From contig NC_089979.1 in NCBI RefSeq assembly GCF_036417845.1, positions 118,701,415 through 118,765,414 of the forward strand: a DNA stretch of 64,000 nt, given 5' to 3'. The notes under the pieces were generated by a model, which saw only the letters and a program-made list of their open reading frames with translations, was not told where the DNA came from and ran no database searches. Of this stretch, positions 51,502 through 64,000 are shown in pieces. How positions within the stretch are numbered: the first letter of the stretch is position 1; each line of letters begins with the position of its first letter. Source of the DNA: Apteryx mantelli (lineage: Eukaryota; Chordata; Aves; Apterygiformes; Apterygidae). The position numbers and the translations under genes are program-made.

Positions 51502-54247
51502 ACTCCAGTATGTAAGGATGACATTTCTGTACTCTCCTCTCTGTTTGCAGTTGAAGGTTTTCTACATGTGTGCTTTGGACAAATGTAATATTTGTATCTA
51601 TGGTCTGCTATGCCTTTTTGTCTACTCCAGAACAAATTTGCTTCTTTTTTGCTTACAAAATACAGCAATGCAGCGTAGTCATGATATTGGCCTCTGACCT
51701 TGGGGCAGTTTTTCAGCATCTCTTTGTAACTGTTTTCCTCTGTAAATATGTGTAAGGTTATTTATCTGTCTGGGTTATAGTATTGTAAAACTTTATTGCT
51801 TATCTGGAGAGGGAGAGAATGCGAGGGAAACTTAAGATGTCTGAAGTCTTTATCCTCACTACCAGATGAATGCCCAAAGAAGTTCATCTGCTTATACAAT
51901 GAAATGGTTTGCAGCTCCGTATATGGTAGCTAAAATTCCCTTACTGCTCTTGCAGGATGTACACATCCACTTGAATGCTCGTTAAGTATTGCCATGACTA
52001 GTTTTCCAACTTGGTCTCTCACTCTCTCCTCTTTATACCTTCTGTGCCAAAACAGTGTTCCAGAGACAAATCATGGCTTGATTCACTCAAACACGTCTTT
52101 CTGTACTTCTTGCCAGGTGGTCTGTCATTGTTTCAGTAACCCTGAACGCTAGAGAGATCAAAAGATCGTAAAATACCTGGGGAAAAAGATTCTAAATAGT
52201 GAAGAGATGGGAGAGCTTGCCTGTCTCCCACCTGTCTCTCCCTAGTGATAGGAAGTGGAGAACACTTTTTTAAAAGAGGCCTTTCTTGCACTGGCTGCCA
52301 GGTGCTCTCTGGCATCCTCTCAAGGCTTTCTTTGTCCTTACAGACCAATTTGCCAGTTTCAGTGAGGGGAAAATGTATGTGGTGGTTTTAAGCCCATTGG
52401 CCTGCTTTTGTTTGTATCTCTTGCTTAGGGAATAACTGCCCAGGGCAGTAAAGCTAGCTGAGACAGCAGTCAGTAAGACCTCACTAGTGCCAGGTGCCAC
52501 CAAACTGACCTACAGCCAGTTAAATGCAGCATGTCTGTGCCTGCAGGGCTTACTAGCTCCCAGGCAGTACAAATGCGACTAGATTGCTTCTGGCCTCAAA
52601 CAGATCTGTTGTGCTTCTTAGTGTGCTACACCACAGATGCAGTTTTAAGAAAAACATGTGCAATGCACCTACAAAAAAGAGGGCTATGCAAGTGAGAACC
52701 AACTATTTGTTTTTGTGTAAATGTTATTCCTTGTAACTGAATGGAAGGGAGAAGCTAAATCACTCAGTGTTGTCAACTTAGATATTGAAAATACAACCTA
52801 CCATCAAGGGAGTCAACTCTCAAAGCCCTCTGGTTAAAATTATAGATGCAAAATTCTTTTTATTTGCTTTCTGCTAGGCTCTTAAGTTAGAGTAGTATTC
52901 TCTGCTGTGTATGTTTTTTTTAAAAAAAAAAAGTGTCTGTTCCTTGGAGTATTCAGAGCTGTACATTATTGGACATGTTCTTTGGGCAAATAAGCCTTTG
53001 CTTTCTAGGAGTCTTTCTGTCATCTTGTAATGTAAGCTTCCCATTTCGTATTTGTATTATCTTGCTCTTGAAGAACTACAAATGTCATTGGTTTAAATAA
53101 TCTATTTTTGATTTAATAAAAGTGAACTTGGCTCTTCTGAATGCACACAGTAAAATGTGGTTGATGGTTTTTAAAAAATGTTTATTACTGCAATCAGTGT
53201 ATTCAGACCTCTGATTGCTTTAATATAATTAAGATTATGATACCTGTAAACTCACTGGACTGGAAGGACAGACCTTTACAGCATATGAGGAAAGCCTTTT
53301 AATTTAATGGATTTCTCTTGGAGTAAAACTAAAGTAGTGCAGTGATAAATTGGGTCCAATATATTAAGCTACCAAGAATATTTTTACAGTGCCCTCTTTG
53401 AAACGTGAGTCACACATACCTGGCAGGGATAAATGCAGAATCTTTCAGGGTTATTTAATACCTGTAAAATCCCATGGAATAGGTTTAATAGTATGTGTGG
53501 AACCATAGGTGTCAGAGGCATTGATCAGAGGGAGTTTAAAAGGGTTGCTTTGTTTTGGGGAAATAAGCCTAATTTGAGTAGAGAGTGTGCCATTTGTTGT
53601 CCCCATCCAGCAACTGATATTTTTTTAACCAGATTTTTGGCAGTGCCTTTTCCTGTAAAGAGTGTTATGGGAGAGTTTCATGGCTATTGCAGTACATTAT
53701 TTCACAGGACAAATGCAGCTTTCACACTTTTGAAATGTCGGTAATTGCTCTTTTTTCCATAAAATGTTTCTGATTGTTACTACAGTAGTGCTGCCTGCTC
53801 TGTCCTCTCAGCTTACAGCAAAGTTCTTCAGAGAAGTCATGTTTACACTGTATGCCTAATTCTTACCTGTTTCTGATTTACGTATGCGTTCTGTCTGTCT
53901 GTCTCCCACTCTTGCTTGCTCACTTGAAGGATTGCAACTCCTCTTTCCTGTGCTTTTTGGCACTAGTAAAGAAGCAGAAAGGAAGCAGTTGGAGCCCATC
54001 CATGAGCTAGGTCTGCCTTTCCTACTATAGCCTAATGGCAGCTCAAATACAGCGTAAGTTGTGTTGCATCTCATTTTGAAGTTGGCTGTTCTATTAGCTT
54101 TCATGTTTTTTGCACCAGTCTGAAATTGTTTTAAGTTTTGTCCCGCTTCAGAGGAGTGCGGGGCAGAGGAACTGGTCTGCTTTCGTGTGTCTTTGATCAT
54201 ACTCTGCAACTGGCAGCCCCGCTCATCTCTGCACTGTGCTGTTCCTT

Positions 54248-54300
54248 GGAGGTCTCCTGTCCAGTTACTGACCCCCTATACAAAATTTGAAGCTGGACGG
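54248..54300 (-). repeat. Weak 5S-rRNA-like segment, possible ancient SINE remnant
   Basis: The + strand reads GGTCTCC followed by TCCAGTTACTGACC. This resembles the reverse complement of the 5S rRNA internal control region, GGTCTCC followed by a TCCAAGTACTAACC-like run. 5S-derived SINEs such as AmnSINE1 are ancient components of amniote genomes. Only about 25 bases match well and the rest diverges, so chance similarity is quite possible. Confidence 0.15.
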
Positions 54301-56913
54301 GGTTACAATAGATAGAGAAGAAGCTGAGAGCCACTCCAAGCACCCTTGGGAATAAAACTGTTCCTTTTTTAACAGAATTGCAAGCTGAGCTAAACATGTG
54401 CTAGACCTGAGGAAACCAACATTGTCCAGCTGGGTACAAAGACTGTGTAGCAAGGTGGAGACCTCTTCTTAGCAAGGGATTAGCTGGGCATGGTGACCTG
54501 GGCTCCAGCCTCAACCTTGCTGGGAGCATTTCTTTAGCCTCATGGATTTGAGTTAGAGCTTTGGCATAATAAGCCTGTGTATCTGGTTTAACAGAACTTT
54601 GTTCTTCCACTTGCAGTTTGTAGTGTTAATAGAAGCCAAAAGTTTAATCTTGGGCATGTGGGCTCTCTAAAACTATGCAATCTTGGAGATTTGTCAGCTT
54701 TAATCCTGTATGCACCCTTCTCAGCAGAGCATAAGAGGACTACTGTTGCTTTCTTGGCTGATGCTGTTTACACATTGTAACAAAGGGCCCAATGCTTTTA
54801 AACTTGGGGTTTTTCTTTATATATTAAATAAATGTGTCAATAAACTATCAGCTTTTTTATTTTAATGAAATCATATATGAACAGGTATTTTCTACTTACA
54901 TTGCCACCCTCCAAATTAGGAACACCCAATAAAAAAGAAATGTTAGAATGGAGGCTTCTGGCAGAAGCGTAGAGCTTGTCAAGCAAGAACAGTTTATCTT
55001 TGAGATAATGGGCAAAGAAGGGCAAGTAAGTTTTCCTGTGTTAGGCTGTCAAAGAGCAAACAAGGCAAGTCAGGTTAGTGTTGTACACAAAGCTTTGGAT
55101 TTATCCCTCTGGATTGTCCTGTGTGTCTAGCTGCTAATATCTAGAAGAGCTGAGACAAAAGCTGGGATTAATCATAAAAGCTGTGGGTGTTTTCTTTTGT
55201 TTGTTTGTGGGGGCTTTTTGATTGACTTCAAGCTGAGTATCATTCTGCTCTGTCTGTTTTGCTACCCTCTTTAGGTCTGTTTTATTTAGCTGTCATGATG
55301 ACTTCTTACTTCATCTCCCATTCAAGAATTTGCTTATTGAATAATGTCTTGCGGTTTTAATACCTTTACTTCATTTAGATGCTGCCCTACCCATTTGCTA
55401 AATCATGAAAATGGTAAATGGAGCAGGTCTTAGAAACATATCCTTTCCTGTGTGTTATGAGAAGTCTAAAATTCTAAGATGGTATATCTCTTGCTGTGCA
55501 TTTTTATGCATAGATATGTCTGATCTAAATGAGATTTTTCTCAGACTTTACACAACTGAAGTTGATCATTCTATTGAACCTGTCCTTTACCATCTATGAA
55601 TTGTCTTACTCCTTTCAAAAGGGAAACTGCATATGTATGTGCACGTGAATAAATGTATCCAAGCTTCATGTTGTTTATACTTCTGTTTAATATATTTTTT
55701 ATGTACTGTTTTCCATATTGTTACTAAGGATTGAAGTTGTAATTTCTGGCACATACAACCACAAGATCACTCCCAACTGGGCTACAGCACTGTTTACTCC
55801 CAAATATTGATAAAATGTTAACGCTTTCAGGGCTGTCTTATCTTCTATGTTTGACAACCTCCACCCTAAGCTAATAGCTTTCAAGTACCACGTTCTCTGG
55901 GCTTGACATATAGTGCTTAACTGATGCCTGTAAACCTGAAGCATCCAGATCCTGCTTTCAGAGTAGATATATTACAAGTGACAGGCTGTCCATAAGTATA
56001 TAGGTTGTTCCTTTAAAATCTGCTTGGGACAGCTTCTCTGCAAAGCTGTTGGCTTTGGTGCAAGTAACTCTGTTAAAAATAATTAGAATTTGGAGCTGGA
56101 ATAGCCTTCGCTGACCAATAGTTAAATTTCCTTCATAGCTTCTGAGCTAGATTTTGAACCTTTCATTTTGTCATAATGTTTTGGAGATGCCTTGAAAGGG
56201 ATAGCAAAAACTGTCAAAATAATTTTGTAATCTTTCCAGTAAACTGAAGTGAGCACTGCAGTAATTCACAGCAGGCAGAGGTGCAGTAATTTATTTGATG
56301 GGCATTTAACCTTCATAGAGATCCAGTAGCACTATTATCTCTGTCACTTTTTTTTTTTTTTTTTTTAACTTCAACCTCATTAGATGAAGGCCACGGGAAT
56401 AATGAATCTTTGGTTATCTGTGTTTATTCAACCTTTTTTTGCCAGGTTGTTAAGCCCCTTATAAAGATGTAACAACAGCCCAATTTGTCTCAAAGGTAGT
56501 ATAATTCCCCGGGGTAGTTGCTTTGGGTGCAGCTGCCAGCTACCTCTGCACTGAGTGGGTTTCATTCCCCTTGGTGTCAAATACTGAATTTTTAATCTTC
56601 TTTGCTGTGGCTAAATCTGTTTCCAGAGCTCAAGTCAAGCCTACTTGTTTGTGAGCTCCCTCAGACCTTTTTGTCTTGTTTTCCAGACGTTTCTGGCCGA
56701 TTGCTCCTGTGGTGGAGGGAATAGCCAGGTGAAGGCCCATTTGAGCCCACTGTCCTGCAGAAACCCTGCTCCCCTGGGTGTTTGAGTAGCTGGGGTGGTA
56801 GTGGTGTCACCGCTCAAAGGGTGTGCAGAGTAGCTCTGGCAGCAGGAGCACGGCATGTTGGCTTGTGCTCCTTCTTAGCAGTGCTGGTTTGGCAAGAATG
56901 CTAACAGTGATTT

Positions 56914-56926
56914 GGGGGGGGGGGGG
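56914..56926. repeat. G13 homopolymer
   Basis: Thirteen consecutive G in intron 2, with similar but shorter G runs at 40479-40487 and 61326-61341. Simple slippage tracts with some G-quadruplex potential. Confidence 0.92.
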
Positions 56927-57552
56927 AAGAGGCGTTTTTTATTGGATTAAAAGTGACTGGATATCCTTCTGACTAAAAGTATCAGAAAGCAGATCTGTTG
57001 AGTAAGAATGTGGCGCTTTTTTTCCTCCCCTCCCAGAAGTCATTTTTCAGTGAGTAGCTGTTCTTTGGGGCTGTCTGAAGCTGGCATGTATTATTCATAA
57101 GGCCCAGATTGGTTTTATTAAAGATAATTCTCTTCAGATAACATAGAAAAAAAAAGTACTCAGATCTTCATGTTCCTGGAGCACTGGTCACGAACAATAG
57201 CTCTGATATTGTAGGTTTTCTCCTTGTGTTAGGCTAAATGTTTTGTTTTGTTTTTTAAAGGATCTAGAGTCACTTCCATAATAGAAAATGCCTTTTGTCC
57301 TTCTACTTTCTAGATGTTGGAAAGCATTCAGGTGGTTAAATGAGGACAGCATGAGGTGGTTAGCCAATCTGAGAGGTCTGGGTTTTTTTCTCAGATACTG
57401 GTAGGAGACCTTTGATCTGATAATGGTGAGGAGGAGGAGGTAAAAAGACACAGAAAAAATAGAAAGAAAAAATATATTCTTCAGCTGGAAGTTGTTAGAA
57501 TATTTTTGAGCATAAATTGTTTCTAGAGCCTACACAAGGTTGATAGATGACT

Positions 57553-57598
57553 TTCTGTACAGAGACAGTGTTGACTTCTGTACAGAGACAGTGTTGAC
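57553..57598. repeat. Perfect 23-bp tandem duplication
   Basis: Two identical adjacent copies, 57553-57575 and 57576-57598, each beginning TTCTGTACAGAG and ending GTGTTGAC. Lack of any difference suggests a recent duplication, or a polymorphic or assembly-derived one. Confidence 0.95.
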
Positions 57599-60500
57599 AG
57601 ATATTAACATTGTGGTATCATTAAACTAATATGAATTCATATAAATCTTTAGATTTTGATTGCACAAAAGGCTGTTAACATTGTACTCTATATTAGAAAC
57701 TGGATAATTTTGTTTTAGAGTGTAGTTTTTCTTATATATGCAACATTTCCTGTTATCTGGAAGCTAATGGAATGGGAAGAAACAAATCCCCAGGGTTTAG
57801 ATATAAAACTGAATGGCACTAGGCTAGATGCTGTCTACACTGTTTTAGCACTATATCATTGCACTTTGGTCTGAAGTCCATCAGCTAATTTGTAAATATA
57901 GGCTTAAACTAATTTTTGTAAACAAAGGGATGTTGGGAATTGATGTCTTGGTGGTTGTATGTATATATTACTCTGCCCTGGAACAGAATTTCCTCAGACG
58001 TATAGCAGTAGCTCCTGAAAAATGTCATGGAAAATAGGGAAAGCTTCATACTAGAAGTATCTGCTTCAGGAGTCAAAAAAAATACCCTGAGGGTCAAGAC
58101 TATGTCTGTGGGAGACGACTTCAAGAACATCTTGAAGCCATAGAATGAGTTAATGTAATGATAAGCTGACTCCTTAGTGTATTATTTAATAATACATTCT
58201 GTATGAACTTGTGTGTTTTCTGACACTTGTTTAACTGTGCAAATATGACATCCTGTGATTATTTTTTTTAATAAAGGTTCTCATCTGTTTTTGATTTGAA
58301 GTAAATATGAATTTCATTGTTGGGAACAATTTTCTTGCTGTCATCTTTTCCAAGCATTGTGCTCAGTAAATGAAACCAGGGATGCTACTTCTTCCTGCCT
58401 CATTAAGAGATTGATTCAGAGAAGTGCTAAGTGTCCCTAGCTCTAATTCACTCACTGAGAGTTGAAGGTGCATGGTGCCTGCATGACAGACCAGGGTATG
58501 ACAGTAAATCAGTGAAGAGATGGATCCCGTAAATGCTGTCTTGTTCAGGATGGGTGCAAAACCATGAGTTGCACAGTCTGTGGTTTCAGAAATGTTCATA
58601 ATTTTTTTCCCCCCCAAAACCTTAGGCATCGTAATTGGCAGCTGTAGAATTGTGCACAAATTAAGATGGATGCTAGATCTGTTGAGTTTGACTCTAAGCA
58701 ACATGTTCTGGATTGTCAAATCGAATTAGCAGTTCATTTAACTTGAAGCCATCCACTAGGTCTGTTGTGGGGCTGCTCCAAAACTTTGCAGGTTGAATGC
58801 CTCATGCCCTTCTTCAGACTTCCTTAGCAGAATACAAACTGACAGGATCATAGTTTTCCCTTTTTTGGTTGGGCTCTTGAAGTGGATTGTTGAAATTTCA
58901 TCACGATGGTGCATCATGGCAGATGCTTTCAGTTATTTGTTTCCATATTTTTTTCAATAAAAGGTTAATAACTGACAGCTTTTAAAATTTAGAATGGAAT
59001 AAAGTATGATATTCAGAATTGCGTACTTTGGTTAGTTTCATTCATATTCAGTTTAATATGAAAATTGATGCATTGGAATTATTAAGTTATTGTATTAAAG
59101 ATTTTTCTTTGCACTATGTTTGTCCAGTTCAGGTTTGCTCACCCAGAAAACCATCTGGTCTTTGTCTGCCCTTAAGTTTTTAATGGTTATCTTGTTACCT
59201 ACTGCAAAATAGAGAATAACTGTCCCATGGCACTTCCATATTCCATTGTTATTACCTTACTAATTAACCTTGCTAGAGTTTAACCACTGTAATTCATATT
59301 TAATACCAAAACAGTAAGAAAGTGGAGATTTGCTGCCTCATTGCTGCTAAAAGGAATTGTGAAACATACTTGAATCCATTTGAATTAGAGTGTTGTTCTT
59401 CAGAACTCCCCCAATCTGTGTATTTTGGGTCAGGCTCTAAAGAGCAGTGTATTGATGTGAACTACAGCTCTGCATTTAATAAGATTGCTGAAGTTTGATC
59501 ACTTTGTGTGCAATTTAGAGTGCAGTTTCATTCTGAAAAAGATAAATTGCAATGGCACTTTCTTACTCAACTGATGTTTCTTATAGGTTTTGCTCATGTC
59601 CCATTTATTTCAAGGTCTAAAGTTCACTTTTGTACATGATATCTAATAAATGATGTAAGCTGATGGTGCTCGCTCTTGCAGATTGTGAAGAATTTCACGA
59701 TGACCTTTCGGTCAGTTACAATTTACCTGCAGCATCCCATCTCCTGTGGGTTTTTGCTTTTTCTTGTTTGGAAGAGGGGAATACTGGTCAGTGCCATTAG
59801 GTTTGATAGGAATGATCCGTGCTGTGCATCTCTAAAAAAGTGAGTCACACTGACACAATGAAGTTCCTTTGTGTGAGTGGACAGTAAGGCTGATTTTTCA
59901 GGAGTGACAATATGGGGAGACAGTCAATGAGAAAAGATGCTTCTTTACTTACTAAGCGACCTCATGAGGTGTGAAAATGACAGGGGAAAAAGAAGATCTG
60001 CCAGATATCAGTTTGCCCTTTTTTCCTTTTATTGAGGGCTTCAAAGAAAAATGTACTTGGAGGCAGGGAGGGAAGCGAGGGGTGGGAGAGAAGTGACAGA
60101 CCTTAGTACTTGTCAAGTATTTCTTAATGAGAGTCTCCAAAGGTTTTTACATTTTAAGTTTTAATATTATAAAGACAAAGGCAGTCCCTTTCTCAAGGAG
60201 CCTTTATTACTAAACTTGCTTATAGCCTTTGGAAGACAAGATAAAACAAACCTCAGAAAGGACCTAGAAGGACCTTTTAATGTTAGGGCCTTCCCATTTA
60301 AGCTATTACTTGGAGACTAGTTCTGTTGTAGGCTGAGAGGTTCTACCGTGCTTTTGATTCAGGTGAATAATTGATTCTTTTGAATTACCCATCTAAGGAT
60401 AGACATGGCAAAACTCTTGCCACTGGTTCATTATGTACTAGTATGCTACGTACCGTTACAAGACTATTAAATCAAGGGGCATCTCTGCAGGCATAGCACT

Positions 60501-63500
60501 ATCTGAACTTGCAGTGAGCTGATGACAGAGGTAGTGTTAATAAGGTTGGCTCTCTTAGCTAGTAGGAGTTTTTCAGTAGTGATACGTCCATGTTACCCTC
60601 TGTCTATTTTTGTTTTGTTCTGGGCTTTTTGAAATTATTACCAAAAAACAAATCAATAAAATATTTACACCAACAGAAGATTCCTGCTACTGCATTCTGT
60701 ACATGAAAAATATGATGATGTCCTTCACATAAAAGCAGGATCATTGTTTCTTACAAATCTGTCCATTCCTGATCACTTCCAGTATGATATAATCTTCTGC
60801 ACATGACAGTATAATCCTTTGCACAGCACCCAGTTGTGAAAAATGTTCACATGATTCAAAGCATTATTATAAGTAGCTTTTAGATCTAATTACTTTGGTG
60901 TTAGTAATTACATTTTACTTTATATAAAACAGAATTTTAAAAGATGTTTCAACGATACCTTGCACTTAGAGTACTCTAACATTGACAAGCAGTCTGTATT
61001 GGCTTTCTTTCACTTATTGAACCCCAGCTTTTTAGCTCAAGCAGCTTGCTTGCATATATGTAACTGCATATAATCAATTTTCTCAAAATGTAAATGATCA
61101 CTTATAGGAGGCTGACTTGCAGCAATTCATTCTGAAAAATGAATGCATAAAGTGTCTAGGAGATGTACTGCAAACACAGGTTTCTAAAGAAAGTTGAAAC
61201 GGATTCCTTGGATTTAGATTGGGTATGCTTGTTTTTTGTTGGTTTTGTTATTTCTTGCTTAATCAGCTGCCTTTTTATATTGAATTTCTTTTAATTTATG
61301 TGACTTATCTTTTGTTGGCAGAAAAGGGGGGGGGAGGGGGGAGGCTGGTTTCCACTGAGAATGTCAGAGGAACTATCCTTTGGCTGCTCCATCTTCTATG
61401 ATTTAAGAGAACTGTTTGGACTGTTTGGACTCCATCCTGTATCTGGATGAAGTTTCTGGGGCAAAGCTACTAGTCTTAGAGATCACTGGAGGCGCAGGAG
61501 TAAAAAGGGTGAAGGAGCTAAAAGTTTTGATGCAAATATGAGATTTAGAAATAGCTTATGAAGACTTCATGAAATAAAAAGAATATGTACATAGTTCCAA
61601 ACTTCAGTAAGTAAATAAAAATGTAGAGTGTAGTAAATGGTCTTATACTTTTACCTAATTTAGAAAAACACTACCAAACATATATATGTTTGGCATATTT
61701 GTTTGTTTGTTGTCTTCCCCATAGTGATTCTCAGTTTTCCAATAACTTACTAAGTTTTTCTGGGCTTTTGAGGGAATGACTTACCAAACTTAGCTGTAGA
61801 CGTAGTAAAACACAACAAAAAATATTGTTGAAAAAAACATTGGTGCTTGAAACTTTCAGTAATCTGAAACACTTTACGTTAAGTCCATATGTAATCCTAG
61901 AGTAGTTGGACTGGTATAAGCAGAGAATTATGTTTAACTTGCATTGAACAGCAAGACTAAGCAAGTTTTGTCTTTGCAATTATATCATCAACTTAAGTGT
62001 TCCTGAATCTTTGGGGACTAGATTTTATGTATTACTGGGCTGAAACTGAATAATGATGGCTGCTGAATAGAAAATGACTTTTCTTGTTTGCATAGCAATT
62101 TCCACCAAGGAGATGCTGGCACACTGCTGTACCTCCCTCAAGTTACCTTTTGTCTTGTTAGTCCAGGTTTTGAGTTAGAAAAATGGTTTTAATTAAAAAA
62201 AAAAAGCTGAAAGGGTAAAATCCCTGGAGGCAGGATGAAGAGTATGAAGAATATTGAAAAGTGGAGACTCAAGTAAATGTGTCCCACCAGTTAAAAGAAA
62301 AAATTTGGTAAGATCAAAAAAAGGCATTAAAAAGTAGAGTGAAAGATCTGTTACAAAGACAGCCTTCAAAAATTGAATGTCATGTCTGCTGAAGAAAATA
62401 AAAAAATAACTTTAAATATAACATTTTAAATGCAAAACCACAGTAACAAAGGCTAAAAAAGATTTTTCAAGACCAACTTCCTAAGTGCATAACAGCTAAT
62501 AATAAAACCACTTTTGAATACATGATAAGCAAGAAACAAGTCTGCCATGGAGTCAGCCAAGCTGATAATTAGGATAAAGAAGAAGCATTCCTGGAGGGCA
62601 ATATGATTGCAGCACAGCTAAATTACATATTTTTCATCAGAGTTTGTCTGAAGAAATCAAGAGAATTTCCTGCACTGAAGGCATGAGGTTGCAATACTTT
62701 GTCAGTTATGGAGAAAGAGTCCTGCGAGTCTAAAGCAAATATGAAGACTTCTGAGGGACCTTGTGTTTTAGTAATTAAATGCAGATGAAATTAAATATTG
62801 GTAAGTTCCAAGTAATGTGCACGGTGAAGAGGAAAAAAACTTAACCTTTAAATTGGTGACAGGCTGCAAGTTAGCTGTTGCCAATAAAGAAGGACTTATA
62901 ACATCTTAGAAATTGCTTCAGTACTTGGTGGTCAAAAATCTAAAAAGATGTTGAGAATTTTTGGGGAAAGGGATGGAGAACATGATTTGTGCTAATGTAT
63001 AAATATGTACCTCAGCCACTTCTCAATACTAAATGCACTTCTCTAATGCTACACTTGCCCAATCTTTAAAATATTATAGCAGTAGTAAATGTACAGGAAA
63101 GGAGACAGTTTTGATCAAAGGTATGGAATACTTTCCCTTTTAGGAGACTAAATGGATTAACACTCTTCAGCTTAGAAGAGAAACAACTGTGATGGGAGAA
63201 GTTCAAATAGAGGGGTCTTTTTATATCCTGAGTGGTATAAAGAATGTGAATATAGCATTAAGTGTTCGCCATTTCACATTAGTGTTGTGAGTCAGGGTAC
63301 ACAGTTATGTAGGAGGAAGCACATTGTTTAAAAAGAGCAAATGAAAAAACAAACCAAAGTATATTCTCCTTCACAGAGTTCATAAATTGTATTAGTAGCG
63401 TAGCCAAGATTGGAAAAAAGAATTTAGGGTTTCTAGGAAGAGGGGATGACCTTTATTAGACCAAGAGATACAGTTATTAAAAACAAAATAGCCTGAAAAA

Positions 63501-64000
63501 GGTCCTGTGTGCCCAAATACATCTTTCCCTCTTCACCTCTGCTGCTACATTGGCTGCTCTAATAACGAAATTGTGGAAGCTACCACTGTTCAAATAAGCA
63601 AATTTTGAAACAGAATATGTGAAGACCGAAAATATAAATACTGAAAATGAACAGGAGGACTTCCTGGAGACTAGAACCATTGGTGGCTGCTGAAGACGGT
63701 GCTCAGTCTGACTGTGGCTGAAAACCAAACTACTAGTCACCAGGGTCTGGGAGGATTTACCGTTGTAAACAGCAGTCTGCATCTGTCCTGTTTCTTGCTC
63801 TCTTCCGAAGCATCTGGTGTCAGCTGTTGTTAGCAGTAAGATCCTGGACTTAAGGAACCATTGTGGCCCTTTCTGTGTTTTTGTACTTTCATGTGAGAAT
63901 AGGCCATCTTTCTCATTCACAGGGCCACTGTAAATTTAAATAATATCATTTAAGCTAACAGATTTATGTAAGTTACTCAGAGCTCTGTAGCTTAATCAAA

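Larger units (their letters stand above)
32686..64000 (+). other. MYRIP: MYRIP intron 2 (continues past the window)
   Basis: It begins with the donor GTAAG at 32686 and shows no later acceptor followed by the expected coding sequence. Exon 3 should start with the end of a split Ser codon and then a Glu-Leu-Lys-type segment leading to a Cys-rich zinc finger. I did not see this by eye in either the tract-rich first part or the AT-rich remainder. A very large intron here would fit MYRIP, which spans hundreds of kilobases in mammals. Apart from the repeats listed separately, the stretch looks like unique, AT-rich intronic DNA. Confidence 0.7.

Noticed and set aside
33398..64000. Search for MYRIP exon 3 (Cys-rich FYVE-like zinc finger)
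   Set aside because: No acceptor followed by a Cys-X2-Cys-rich open segment in the right phase was seen by eye. I therefore do not report an exon here, although a short one could be missed.

Overview
The window reads as nuclear DNA from a bird (or a close archosaur relative). It is AT-rich, intron-like and repeat-poor. One sharply defined CpG island is present. A short CR1 LINE 3' end at about 28.04-28.14 kb has the 3' tail that is widespread in birds. No mammalian SINEs were noticed. There is no bacterial-type coding: nearly all of the longer open frames are chance frames, GC-rich shadows or microsatellite frames.

The one gene I can name is MYRIP (myosin VIIA and Rab interacting protein, also called Slac2-c or exophilin-8), on the + strand. 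Only its 5' end lies here. A CpG-island promoter at about 16.5-17.6 kb contains a non-coding first exon with a strong splice donor after 17259. A first intron of about 15.3 kb follows. Exon 2 (32537-32685) carries the start codon and the first 36 codons of the Rab27-binding Slp-homology region. The rest of the window, from 32686, is intron 2. I could not find exon 3 by eye.

Layout: 1-7010, upstream intergenic DNA with no recognised gene. 7013-8811, an internally deleted, decayed Tigger1-like (pogo/Tc1-mariner) DNA transposon flanked by TA target duplications. 8814-16489, intergenic DNA with a GC-richer, coding-like but unidentified block at about 12.7-13.66 kb. 16490-17625, CpG island, promoter and exon 1, including GGGCC and CAAGC pentanucleotide repeats. 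17260-32536, intron 1 with the CR1 fragment and a G14/C11 homopolymer pair. 32537-32685, exon 2. 32686-64000, intron 2. Intron 2 holds a candidate solo LTR just after exon 2, a compound CA/TA microsatellite, a roughly 940-bp alternating purine-pyrimidine tract (36286-37227), and scattered homopolymer runs and small tandem duplications.

The observations most worth a second look are four. The first is a Tigger1 copy, close to the mammalian family as I remember it, in an avian-looking locus. The second is the very long potential Z-DNA tract, whose base alternation itself explains six-frame openness. The third is a predicted 49-codon upstream ORF spanning the MYRIP exon 1/exon 2 junction and ending 8 nt before the start codon. 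The fourth is the pair of pentanucleotide repeats beside the transcription start region. Boundaries are read by eye; no alignment or database search was run.
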